Part shown: positions 1 through 7,610 of the stretch, piece by piece
Layout of the letters: each line of letters opens with the position of its first letter
Position numbering within the stretch: position 1 is the stretch's first letter
Assembly (NCBI GenBank): GCA_017521805.1
Contig: JAFXDK010000005.1
Coordinates: forward strand, 1-46,790
Origin: Ruminococcus sp.
GTDB taxonomy: Bacteria; Bacillota; Clostridia; Oscillospirales; Ruminococcaceae
Direction of reading: 5' to 3'
Length of the DNA stretch: 46,790 nucleotides
Notes under the pieces: model-generated
What the model was told of the DNA's origin: nothing
The model's database searches: none
The model's input: the letters and a program-made list of their open reading frames with translations, nothing else
Made by a program: the position numbers and the translations under genes

Positions 1-35
1 AACTTAATGAAAAATCGAAAGTGAGACGATAAAAT

Positions 36-452
36 ATGGAGGGCATATTTTGGATGGGCATATTAGCCATTGCTTTCTTGATACTTGATATACTTTGTAT
101 TATTAAAACCATAGAGTATTTTAAGATAAAAAAGAATGGGATATGCTGTTATGCAAAAGTCATCAGACTTGATAAGAACTTTACGAGGGCGGGATATGTG
201 TATACACCATGGTTTGAATACAAAACAAATTCAGGAGATTGGATTACTGTAAGATGTGAAAGCTCAACATCTTTTAAGAATGCGTTTCACGTTGGCAAGA
301 AAATTAAAATATATTATGACAGTGATAATCCACATAAATATATCATGGACAAAAATTCACTATATGTTCAAATTGGCTTGCTGTTTATAATTAATATAAT
401 GCTTCTTTGTACCGGCGGTTTGTTTATTGATTTGCTTATCCGTACAATCTAA
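36..452 (+). CDS. DUF3592-like small membrane protein
   Basis: This 138-residue protein has a hydrophobic segment at about residues 5-27, a soluble beta-rich middle of about 80 residues, and a second hydrophobic segment at about 112-135. The middle contains the pattern 'YTPWFEYKTNSGDW' and later 'GKKIKIYYDSDNPHKYI', which is typical of DUF3592 proteins: a small domain between two membrane helices that reads like 'variable-length Y/F-E-Y ... G..v.v.YdP.NP'. The function of the family is not established. The ATG at 36 is preceded only by a weak purine-rich stretch (GTGAG at 21-25), so the start is reasonable but not strongly supported. A strong terminator hairpin lies downstream at 580-621. Any operon partners would be upstream of the window. 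Confidence 0.7.
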   Translation: MEGIFWMGILAIAFLILDILCIIKTIEYFKIKKNGICCYAKVIRLDKNFTRAGYVYTPWFEYKTNSGDWITVRCESSTSFKNAFHVGKKIKIYYDSDNPHKYIMDKNSLYVQIGLLFIINIMLLCTGGLFIDLLIRTI

Positions 453-579
453 ATAAAACACCCAAACTTTGCTAAATGGCTTTTCTATATCTTTTATCCG
501 CTTCACTATCTGATAATATTTATTGTAAAAATAATATTGGACAGATTATGATTTATAGGTAATAATAAAAGGGATCCCA

Positions 580-621
580 AAATCCGGAGAAAGTATCAAT
601 GTTTCTCTGGATTTATTTTTT
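580..621 (+). terminator. Rho-independent terminator after the DUF3592-like gene
   Basis: The arm at 580-592 pairs with 602-614 over 13 positions with a single G-T wobble. It is followed by a run of T at 616-621. It separates the first gene from the aroC promoter at 678-706. Confidence 0.7.
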
Positions 622-677
622 GTAACTACTTCGCTTATGGCGGCAGAGAGTTTTATTGGAGTAAAGCAATATTTTTC

Positions 678-706
678 TTGACAACAGCGTGATATTGATG
701 TATAAT
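678..706 (+). promoter_or_regulatory. Promoter of aroC
   Basis: TTGACA at 678-683 and TATAAT at 701-706 are separated by exactly 17 bases. Both hexamers match the sigma-A consensus fully. The predicted transcript start is near 713, about 33 bases before the aroC start codon. Confidence 0.8.
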
Positions 707-745
707 TATTTGGAACACCTATTACTTTAAAGGAGTTGAAACATA

Positions 746-1843
746 TTGAAAAATACATTCGGCTCGGAAATAGCTGTAACTATATTCGGCGAAAGTCACG
801 GTACAGCTATCGGTGCAGTTCTCGACGGTATGCCTGCGGGTATTGCTGTTGATGAGGAATTTATTGCCCGTCAGATGAGCCTGAGAAAGTCCGTGGGAGC
901 TATTTCAACTCCCCGAAAAGAAGCGGACGAGGTTAAAATCGTCAGCGGAGTTTTCAACGGCAGAACTACAGGTACTCCAATAACTTTTATAATCGAAAAT
1001 CAGAACACAAGAAGCAGTGATTATGGTGAGCTTGCTTATAAAGCTCGTCCAGGTCACGCTGATTTTACTGCTGATGTGAAATACGGCGGATTTCAGGATT
1101 TCCGCGGCGGCGGTCACTTCTCCGGACGTATTACCGCCGGTATCGTTGCGGCTGGTGCTGTTGCAATATCTGCTCTGAAAGAAAAAGGCATTACTATCGG
1201 CACTCATATTCTATCTTGCGGCGGCGTTTTCGACCGCGGATTTGAAAACATCAAAAATGATATTGATTACCTTGACGGCAGAGAATTTGCCGTGCTTAAT
1301 CCCGATGCAGAAGAACCCATGAAAGTAGCTATAATGGCTGCAAAATCTGAGGGCGACAGCGTAGGCGGCAGACTTGAAACAGCTGTTTACGGTATGCCTG
1401 CAGGTGTTGGTGAACCTTGGTTTGACACTGTTGAAAGTCTCCTTTCCCATGCGCTTTTCAGTATTCCTGCTGTTAAAGGTGTGGAATTCGGCGCAGGTTT
1501 CGGTTATGCTGATTTGCGCGGAAGTCAGGCTAATGATGCTTTTGTCAATGAAAACGGTGAAATCCGCACTGCTACGAATAATTGCGGCGGTATTCTCGGC
1601 GGTATAACAAACGGTATGCCTCTTGTTTTCCGCTGTGCTGTGAAGCCTACTCCCTCTATTTATAAGGAGCAGAATACTATTGATATGCGAAACGGCGAAA
1701 ATACCACTTTGCAGATTCAGGGACGGCATGACCCTGCTATCGTTCACCGCGCAAGAGTTGTGGTTGACAGCATAACTGCTTTAACGCTTATTGACCTGCT
1801 TTGTCAGAAATACGGAGCAGATAAATTAATAGAAAAGGAATGA
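746..1843 (+). CDS. aroC: Chorismate synthase
   Basis: This is the last step of the shikimate pathway: FMN-dependent 1,4-elimination of phosphate from 5-enolpyruvylshikimate-3-phosphate to give chorismate. The 365-residue length is normal for the family. The N-terminal motif GESHG (about residues 14-18), the glycine-rich segment ending in SGR at 126-128, and the C-terminal 'GRHDPAIVHRA' segment are all family hallmarks. The start is a TTG at 746, preceded by AAAGGAG at 728-734, and no better ATG lies nearby. The DAHP synthase gene follows six bases after the stop, so the last and first enzymes of the pathway are co-transcribed. Confidence 0.96.
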   Translation: MKNTFGSEIAVTIFGESHGTAIGAVLDGMPAGIAVDEEFIARQMSLRKSVGAISTPRKEADEVKIVSGVFNGRTTGTPITFIIENQNTRSSDYGELAYKARPGHADFTADVKYGGFQDFRGGGHFSGRITAGIVAAGAVAISALKEKGITIGTHILSCGGVFDRGFENIKNDIDYLDGREFAVLNPDAEEPMKVAIMAAKSEGDSVGGRLETAVYGMPAGVGEPWFDTVESLLSHALFSIPAVKGVEFGAGFGYADLRGSQANDAFVNENGEIRTATNNCGGILGGITNGMPLVFRCAVKPTPSIYKEQNTIDMRNGENTTLQIQGRHDPAIVHRARVVVDSITALTLIDLLCQKYGADKLIEKE

Positions 1844-1849
1844 TTAAAT

Positions 1850-2878
1850 ATGTCAATGACTTTTGTAAGAGAGCTTCCAAAGCCCTCGGAAATTAAGAAA
1901 GAACACGCTATCTCCCCTGAGCTTACAGCTGTAAAGGCTCAGCGAGATGAGGAAATTAAGGCTGTATTCCGTGGAGATTCCGATAAATTCCTCCTTATCA
2001 TAGGACCTTGCTCCGCAGATTCCGAAGAACCTGTAATTGACTATATCACAAGACTTCGCGAATTGCAGGAAAAGGTTAAGGACAAGATTCTCATTATCCC
2101 CAGAATTTATACTGGTAAGCCCCGTACTACAGGGGACGGCTACAAGGGCATGCTCCACCAGCCTAATCCCACTGCTATGCCTGACCTTGCAAGCGGTATC
2201 GTGGCTGTAAGAAATCTTCATATCAAGGCTCTTGCTGAGACAGGCTTTACTGCCGCTGATGAAATGCTTTATCCCGAGAATTATAGCTATCTTGATGATA
2301 TTCTTGCCTATGTTGCTATCGGCGCGCGCTCCGTTGAAAATCAGCAGCACAGACTTGTTTCAAGCGGCGTTTCAATCCCCGTTGGTATGAAAAATCCCAC
2401 AGGCGGCGATATTTCCGTAATGATGAACGCTATTACTGCGGCTCAGCACTCCCACGCTTTCATGTATCGCGGTCACGAGGCAAAGAGCGACGGCAACCCT
2501 TACGCTCACGCTATTCTCCGTGGATATGTCAACGAGAGAGGTCAGTCATTCCCCAATTATCACTATGAAGACTTATACCGCCTTGCTCAGACTTATGCGG
2601 AAAAGGATTTGCAGAATCCTGCTCTTATTGTTGATACAAACCATGCTAATTCGGGTAAACAGTATCTTGAACAGGTGCGTATTGCTAAGGAGATTCTCCA
2701 CAGTATGCGTCACAGCGAGGATATCAGAAAGCTTGTAAAAGGTCTTATGATTGAAAGCTATATTGAGGACGGCTGTCAGAAAATCGGTGAGGATATCTAC
2801 GGTAAGTCCATTACCGACCCATGTCTCGGTTGGGAAAAGTCAGAAAGACTTGTACTTGATATTGCAGATATTTTATAA
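1850..2878 (+). CDS. aroF: 3-deoxy-7-phosphoheptulonate synthase (class I DAHP synthase)
   Basis: The enzyme condenses phosphoenolpyruvate and erythrose-4-phosphate, the committed step of aromatic amino acid synthesis. The protein has 342 residues, close to the roughly 350 of the AroF/AroG/AroH group. Visible signatures are 'IIGPCSAD' near residue 50, 'PRTTGDGYKG' near residue 90, and 'VDTNHANSGK' in the C-terminal half, which carry PEP-binding and metal-binding residues. It follows aroC by six bases and shares its promoter. Which of the AroF, AroG or AroH feedback types it is cannot be read from the sequence, so the symbol is only a convention. Confidence 0.94.
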   Translation: MSMTFVRELPKPSEIKKEHAISPELTAVKAQRDEEIKAVFRGDSDKFLLIIGPCSADSEEPVIDYITRLRELQEKVKDKILIIPRIYTGKPRTTGDGYKGMLHQPNPTAMPDLASGIVAVRNLHIKALAETGFTAADEMLYPENYSYLDDILAYVAIGARSVENQQHRLVSSGVSIPVGMKNPTGGDISVMMNAITAAQHSHAFMYRGHEAKSDGNPYAHAILRGYVNERGQSFPNYHYEDLYRLAQTYAEKDLQNPALIVDTNHANSGKQYLEQVRIAKEILHSMRHSEDIRKLVKGLMIESYIEDGCQKIGEDIYGKSITDPCLGWEKSERLVLDIADIL

Positions 2879-2910
2879 TTTATCAGCGTCATAATTTTAC
2901 ACCCCCTCTC

Positions 2911-2988
2911 ACTAATGGGCTGAAATGAGCCTTTTTGCAACGGAAAAACGTTGCATTTTGAAAAATAATTTTTATTTTCTGCTTTTTC
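2911..2988. repeat. Dispersed 50-78 bp repeat, copy A
   Basis: Positions 2931-2980 are identical over 50 bases to the reverse complement of 45515-45564, and weaker similarity extends to both sides (about 2911-2988). The core holds a small hairpin: TGCAACG at 2936-2942 pairs with CGTTGCA at 2949-2955 around a GAAAAA loop, followed by an AT-rich tail. Here it lies 3' of the aroC-aroF operon and could act as a weak terminator, but the shared flanks show it is a mobile or dispersed repeat and not only a hairpin. Confidence 0.75.
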
Positions 2989-3106
2989 ACTAATCATCAA
3001 CAGGATAAATTGGCACTATTAAATAAAATTTACTGTTATTTATTTTAGCAACGTTAGTTATATTTTATTAATAATTCAATTGCTTTTTTGTTGCTTTTTA
3101 TAGAAC

Positions 3107-3126
3107 GGACACGGCACGCCGTGTCC
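3107..3126. repeat. Short GC-rich palindrome
   Basis: GGACACGGC at 3107-3115 and GCCGTGTCC at 3118-3126 form a perfect 9-bp inverted repeat with a two-base centre, inside otherwise AT-rich DNA. It is followed by CTACAAAAC. Its contrast with the surrounding composition suggests the end of a small dispersed element, but no second copy is seen in the window. Confidence 0.5.
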
Positions 3127-3222
3127 CTACAAAACAACTATTATTTATTCATCGTTCTGCATTTGGGTTGCCCTTGGTAGTCCACAATTTCTGAACGAAA
3201 TCCAGGTTTTTCAACAATTCCA

Positions 3223-3253
3223 AACAAACCGCACATATGCTGTGCGGTTTGTT
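3223..3253. terminator. Terminator-like hairpin
   Basis: The 13-base arm 3223-3235 pairs perfectly with 3241-3253 around a five-base loop. The sequence after it is AT-rich but lacks a clean T run, so termination efficiency is uncertain. Confidence 0.5.
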
Positions 3254-3300
3254 GCATATTTATATTCAAAAATAAATTATTGTTTTTCGATAAAAAGGTA

Positions 3301-3329
3301 TTGACAAATGGTAAATTCTGTGATATACT
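3301..3329 (+). promoter_or_regulatory. Promoter of the DUF2975-XRE-DUF4173 operon
   Basis: TTGACA at 3301-3306 and TATACT at 3324-3329 are spaced by 17 bases. The start codon is 31 bases further on, after AAAGGAG at 3344-3350. Confidence 0.75.
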
Positions 3330-3360
3330 ATTATCAGAAACATAAAGGAGCTCTATATTT

Positions 3361-3819
3361 ATGTGGACTAAAACTAAATCTCTGTTACTGTCAAGATTTC
3401 TGACCGTTGTTGTGGCGGCTTTATTCGTTGCGCTTTCTTTCTTATTGCCCTATATGATAAAGTTCTATGATTTCCTGACCGAACCTATAGGACTTATTAA
3501 AGGTGATATCTTTATCCCTTTTTGCATAGGGCTTTATACCGCGGAAATCTTTGCTTTCGCTGCGCTGTATTTCCTCCACCGACTGCTGAACAATATCAAC
3601 AAGGATATCGTTTTTGACAATGATAATACTCGCTGTCTGCGTATTATTTCATGGTGCTGTATCCTTGCCGCTATTGATTTTTCTATCCTCTGTCTGTGGC
3701 GTTATATTTTCGCTATGCCTGCGGTTTTGGCGCTTATGCTCGGACTTATTATACGCGTTCTCAAAAACGTCTTTGAAAAGGCTGTGGAAATTAAATCCGA
3801 AAATGACTTTACAATATGA
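3361..3819 (+). CDS. DUF2975 family membrane protein
   Basis: This 152-residue protein has four predicted membrane helices, at about residues 12-32, 52-75, 95-115 and 118-138. The size, the four helices and the segment 'LHRLLNNINKDIVFDNDN..CLR' before the third helix match DUF2975 proteins. Genes of this family are very often followed by a short YozG-like XRE regulator, and that is exactly what happens here, 13 bases downstream. The biochemical role of the family is unknown. The start codon is backed by a good ribosome binding site and a consensus promoter. Confidence 0.8.
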   Translation: MWTKTKSLLLSRFLTVVVAALFVALSFLLPYMIKFYDFLTEPIGLIKGDIFIPFCIGLYTAEIFAFAALYFLHRLLNNINKDIVFDNDNTRCLRIISWCCILAAIDFSILCLWRYIFAMPAVLALMLGLIIRVLKNVFEKAVEIKSENDFTI

Positions 3820-3832
3820 GGAGGGATAAACT

Positions 3833-4048
3833 ATGCCGATTATTGTGAATCTGGACGTTATGATGGCAAAACGCAAAATGTCCTCGCAGGAGCTTGCGGA
3901 AAAAGTTGGTATAACTACTGCTAATCTTTCCATTCTGAAAACGGGTAAGGCTAAGGCTGTCCGTTTCTCTACTCTGGAAAAAATTTGCGAGATACTCGAT
4001 TGTCAGCCCGGTGATATACTTGAATTCAGAAAGCCTGAGGTGCAGTAA
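3833..4048 (+). CDS. YozG-like XRE-family transcriptional regulator
   Basis: This 71-residue protein is almost entirely a Cro/C1-type helix-turn-helix domain. It contains 'MAKRKMSSQELAEKVGIT' (helices 1-2), 'TANLSILKTGKAKAVRFSTL' (recognition helix region), and a C-terminal 'ICEILDCQPGDILEF', which is the usual ending of the YozG/YdaS-sized regulators. GAGGAGG precedes the ATG. It is co-transcribed with the DUF2975 gene and probably senses or regulates the same membrane process. Autoregulation of the 3301-3329 promoter is plausible but not shown. Confidence 0.88.
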   Translation: MPIIVNLDVMMAKRKMSSQELAEKVGITTANLSILKTGKAKAVRFSTLEKICEILDCQPGDILEFRKPEVQ

Positions 4049-4072
4049 CAGAACACGTTAGGAGTGTTCTTT

Positions 4073-5689
4073 ATGACTGAAAAAGAATTTGTTGCTGTTG
4101 ATACGGAAATTATCGAAAATACCGAAAATAAAACTGTTTCTGAGGATTCGGAAAAAATCAACGATTCCGCAGAAATTGCTGAGGAAATGGAAACTCTGAA
4201 TTTCAGCGGAACTGAAAAAACATACGCTTTTATTATTGCTGTTCTGGCTTTTCTCTGGCTGGAATTCCAGATTTTTAATCCCGCAGGTTTTATTACTACT
4301 TCTGTGAATATTGCCATTATTACGGCTTCTGTTGTATTTTTGAAAAAGAACGGCTGTAAATTGACTGCTGTAAATAAAATAATTGCCGTTATATTGTATC
4401 TGTTTTCTTTCGTTTTCTCAATCACTGATAACGGACTTATCAAATTCCTTGCAGGTGTTTTTCTCTTTATTGCAAATGCATATTTCATTTATTCCGCAGC
4501 TGAGGGAAAAAGCGAAATTGAAAAATTTCTCCCTGCTGCTATGAAAAAAGCTGTTCTGGAATTTCCTGTTTCAAATATGCATATACAGCCTCTTGCGGTA
4601 AAATCTTCTTTGGGACATTCTAAATCAGCAGGAAATATAAAGCACATACTCCTCGGACTTCTTATGACTATTCCTGTGACATTTATTATTGCAAGTCTTC
4701 TTGCCTCCGCTGACGAGGGAATGGAGAATATTCTGAATAGTCTTTTCAGTAAAACATTTTCTGATAATGGCTTTGAAATTCTCCTGCATTTTATCGTGTC
4801 TATCCCCTGCGGTATGTACCTTTTCGGTATGCTTTACAGCAACTGCAAGCGTGATAATATTGAACCTCTGGACAGCGCCCTTTGTGAATTCCGTATCGAC
4901 AATATGGGAAATATTCCAAATATGGTGCTTTATACCGCTGTTACGCCTGTTCTTTTGCTGTATGTACTGTTTTTTATAACTCAGGCAGGTTATTTTCTCT
5001 CACCATTTACCGGAACTCTCCCCGACGGCTTCACCTATTCCGAATATGCTCGGCGCGGATTCTTTGAGCTTTGCGCTGTTACTTTGATAAATCTTGCAAT
5101 AATTATTTTTATCAGCTTTTTATCCCAGAAACATGGCAGAAATAAGCCTGTGGCTCTGAAATTCTATACCCTTGCCCTGAGCTTTTCCACTATTATTCTC
5201 ATTATCGTTTCAATCAGCAAAATGGTGATGTATATATCTGAATACGGTCTCACTCGGCTGAGATTCTACACAATGTGGTTTATGCTCCTCTGCGCCGCTG
5301 TTTTCGTGCTGATTATTGTTAAGCAGTTCAGATTTGAAATGAAGTTTTCAGCGCGGTTTTCAGGTATTTTTACTGTAATGTTCGCTTTCCTCTGCTTTTG
5401 CAGTCCCGATTATCTCATTGCTAAATATAATATTGAGATGTATAAGGCAGGGTATCTTGACGAACTTGATACTTCTATGATTTACGATATGTCAGATGAC
5501 GGAATATTATGTGCTGTTCGTTCAGGTGAAATAGACGTTAAAAAAGCATATTATGTATCGGTTGAATCCGACGATGAATTAATCGACTATCTCAATATAT
5601 CGTCACTTATTCTGCGTGAGGAATTGGGAGAAATTGAGCTTACGGCAGAGGACGAAGAAAAATTCTGTACATTGAATGATTTATTTTGA
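4073..5689 (+). CDS. DUF4173 family multi-pass membrane protein
   Basis: The protein has 538 residues from the ATG at 4073. A GTG nine bases upstream (4064) is also in frame, but it overlaps the ribosome binding site TAGGAG (4059-4064), so 4073 is preferred. An acidic, charged N-terminus of about 45 residues is followed by roughly ten to eleven hydrophobic segments and a soluble acidic C-terminal tail of about 90 residues. The pattern, including 'IIAVLAFLWLEFQIF' at the first helix, fits DUF4173, an integral membrane family of unknown function common in Clostridia. It follows the XRE regulator by 24 bases and is likely in the same operon. Confidence 0.75.
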   Translation: MTEKEFVAVDTEIIENTENKTVSEDSEKINDSAEIAEEMETLNFSGTEKTYAFIIAVLAFLWLEFQIFNPAGFITTSVNIAIITASVVFLKKNGCKLTAVNKIIAVILYLFSFVFSITDNGLIKFLAGVFLFIANAYFIYSAAEGKSEIEKFLPAAMKKAVLEFPVSNMHIQPLAVKSSLGHSKSAGNIKHILLGLLMTIPVTFIIASLLASADEGMENILNSLFSKTFSDNGFEILLHFIVSIPCGMYLFGMLYSNCKRDNIEPLDSALCEFRIDNMGNIPNMVLYTAVTPVLLLYVLFFITQAGYFLSPFTGTLPDGFTYSEYARRGFFELCAVTLINLAIIIFISFLSQKHGRNKPVALKFYTLALSFSTIILIIVSISKMVMYISEYGLTRLRFYTMWFMLLCAAVFVLIIVKQFRFEMKFSARFSGIFTVMFAFLCFCSPDYLIAKYNIEMYKAGYLDELDTSMIYDMSDDGILCAVRSGEIDVKKAYYVSVESDDELIDYLNISSLILREELGEIELTAEDEEKFCTLNDLF

Positions 5690-5690
5690 T

Positions 5691-5726
5691 AATCGAGTAG
5701 GGCGGAATAAACCGCCCTACTCGATT
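5691..5726. terminator. Bidirectional terminator between convergent genes
   Basis: The arms 5691-5705 and 5712-5726 pair perfectly over 15 bases with a six-base loop. It serves the DUF4173 gene on the plus strand and the yolD-like gene on the minus strand. The stop codon of the yolD-like gene (5717-5719) lies inside the stem, so coding and terminator overlap. Confidence 0.8.
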
Positions 5727-6115
5727 ATATCTATTTTTACTATAGCTTCAAGGGCTATTTCTTTTCCCTCTGCAAATTTTATCCTGTTTTCCTGCATATC
5801 CAGAAATCGAAAATGCCCTGTATACAGCACATACTTTCCGCCGCTTTTCTTTTCATCAGGTACAAAATATGTTACCATTATCTGCGGAAGATTAAGCTCC
5901 TGTATTCTGCATATTGCCTGATTCAGTTCCTCCGTTTCGTCCTCTGTAAGCTCTTCACGGTGGTCTGTAAGCCTTGCCGTTTCATCTATTTCCTCATCGT
6001 AGCCAGTAAGTGCCGCAAATGGCGAAAACTGCGCCGCTCTGTCGCGGAGAGACATTCTCTGCCGCTTTTCCGATACGTGATGAGGGTGATTTATAATATC
6101 GCTGTAATCCTCCAT
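5717..6115 (-). CDS. YolD-like protein
   Basis: This 132-residue protein matches the YolD-like family: 'SDIINHPHHVSEKRQRMSLRDRAAQFSPFAALTGYDEEI' at residues 5-43 is the usual opening, followed by an acidic helix and a beta-rich C-terminus. YolD-like proteins are almost always encoded beside UvrX/UmuC-type Y-family polymerases and are thought to be accessory to them. That holds here: the start codon overlaps the polymerase stop codon by one base (TAATG), a sign of translational coupling. Confidence 0.85.
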   Translation of the reverse strand: MEDYSDIINHPHHVSEKRQRMSLRDRAAQFSPFAALTGYDEEIDETARLTDHREELTEDETEELNQAICRIQELNLPQIMVTYFVPDEKKSGGKYVLYTGHFRFLDMQENRIKFAEGKEIALEAIVKIDIIE

Positions 6116-7593
6116 TATGCCTTATGACCTCCAACTGTGCCGTTTCTTTCCCTTGCTGTTGCGCCGTCCTCAAAATTCATGCCTTTGAGTATGGCGTTTT
6201 TTCCGTATTTATCCTTGATTGTCAGCAATGCCTTTTGCAGCTGCTTTTCCTTTGCCAAAGCCTCTTTTTCTTCTGCCTGTCGCTTCTCCATTTCCTCGAT
6301 ATCGTCAAAAAAGCTGTACTGTATCGGTTCGTCATCTTGTACGTTTTTTTCAGGAATAACGTGATTTGCTACGACGTACATTCGCCGTATCATAAGCTTT
6401 CTGTCAACTATGCGATCGAAAAGTTCAGTTACTGCCTGCAAAAACATTGCTGTTGAGGCGGTCTGTCTGCCCAGATTTATTGAGCCATGTGCGGATTTCG
6501 GGATTGTTTTGCCGTATCTGTCTGTTTCGGTTGCTCCCTTGTAGTTTTCAGGGATTCCTGTATGGTCATATCCAACAGTCAGCACTATCTGGTCGGCGGC
6601 AAGTCCCTTGCGCACAAGGTCAAGGGAAAGCTGGTCTGTCATCTCGCGGATAATCAGTCTGCCCTCGTGGAAGCTGTATGGTCTTGAAAGCACCTGCCCC
6701 TGACTTAAACTGTGATTTTCAGGCTTGTATGACTTTATTGCCGCCATTGTACATGGCTCCCAGCCCCATGCGTGATCTATAAGCAGTTCTGCATTTACGC
6801 CGAACATTCTGTACAGCATATCCTCGCTGTACTCAGAGGCTCGTGCAATATCGCCCATGGTGTAGATATATACCGATTCGAGACGTTTGGAAATTCCTTT
6901 GCCAACTCTCCAGAAATCCGTGATAGGACGATGTGACCACAGCTTTTCACGGTAGGACATTTCGTCAAGCTCCGCTATACGCACTCCGTCTTTATCCGCA
7001 GGCATTTTCTTTGCCACAATATCCATGGCTATTTTCGCCAGATACAGATTTGTGCCGATTCCAGCCGTTGCTGTGATTCCTGTTTCTTTCAGTACGTCAC
7101 GAATCATGCGCATTGCAAGTTCATGGGCGGTGCATTTGTAGGTATCCAGATACGCTGTAGCGTCAATAAATACCTCGTCAATGGAATACACATGGATATC
7201 CTCTGGAGCGATATAGCGGAGGTATATCTCGTATATCCTTGTGCTTACTTCCATATAATGCGCCATTTGCGGCGGCGCAACAATAAAGTCAAGCTTTAAT
7301 GAAGAATTGCTGTTCAGCTCCGAGGCAAGATATGAGCTGCCTGTAAATCGGCGGTATGGGGCTTTTTTCTCCCTGTGATAGTTGACATCTTTGACCGTCT
7401 GTATAACCTCAAAAAGTCTTGCTCTGCCCGGGATTCCATATGATTTCAGAGAGGGCGTTACTGCAAGGCATATTGTCTTTTCTGTGCGGCTTTCATCAGC
7501 TACCACAAGATTTGTATTCAATGGGTCAAGCCCACGTTCAACACACTCTACTGAGGCATAAAAGGATTTCAGGTCAATACAAATACACTGCAT
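6115..7593 (-). CDS. Y-family DNA polymerase (UvrX/UmuC/DinB-like)
   Basis: The protein is a translesion polymerase of 492 residues. The catalytic carboxylates are in place: D7 in 'CIDLKSFYASVE' and D139-E140 in 'YSIDEVFID'. The little-finger region and a charged helical tail (about 430-475) follow. The pairing with a YolD-like gene and the 'MQCICIDLKSFYASVECVERGLDP' type of opening resemble UvrX and YqjW more than housekeeping DinB. GGAGTGATTGA precedes the ATG. The CotH-type gene ends 17 bases upstream, so the three genes may be transcribed together. No LexA box is evident just upstream, so DNA-damage control is not supported by what can be seen. Confidence 0.9.
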   Translation of the reverse strand: MQCICIDLKSFYASVECVERGLDPLNTNLVVADESRTEKTICLAVTPSLKSYGIPGRARLFEVIQTVKDVNYHREKKAPYRRFTGSSYLASELNSNSSLKLDFIVAPPQMAHYMEVSTRIYEIYLRYIAPEDIHVYSIDEVFIDATAYLDTYKCTAHELAMRMIRDVLKETGITATAGIGTNLYLAKIAMDIVAKKMPADKDGVRIAELDEMSYREKLWSHRPITDFWRVGKGISKRLESVYIYTMGDIARASEYSEDMLYRMFGVNAELLIDHAWGWEPCTMAAIKSYKPENHSLSQGQVLSRPYSFHEGRLIIREMTDQLSLDLVRKGLAADQIVLTVGYDHTGIPENYKGATETDRYGKTIPKSAHGSINLGRQTASTAMFLQAVTELFDRIVDRKLMIRRMYVVANHVIPEKNVQDDEPIQYSFFDDIEEMEKRQAEEKEALAKEKQLQKALLTIKDKYGKNAILKGMNFEDGATARERNGTVGGHKA

Positions 7594-7610
7594 TCAATCA
7601 CTCCTGACGG

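Larger units (their letters stand above)
2879..3360. other. Intergenic region of 480 bases with several small repeats
   Basis: No convincing gene is present. It holds the dispersed repeat copy A (2911-2988), a short GC-rich palindrome (3107-3126), a terminator-like hairpin (3223-3253) and the promoter of the DUF2975 gene (3301-3329). The remainder is AT-rich. Confidence 0.7.

Noticed and set aside
453-745. Riboswitch or T-box leader before aroC
   Set aside because: The only strong structure is a terminator that ends upstream of the aroC promoter; no T-box motif or known aptamer pattern is visible.
905-1747. Large antisense frames opposite aroC
   Set aside because: They are shadows of a well-recognised gene, without ribosome binding sites.
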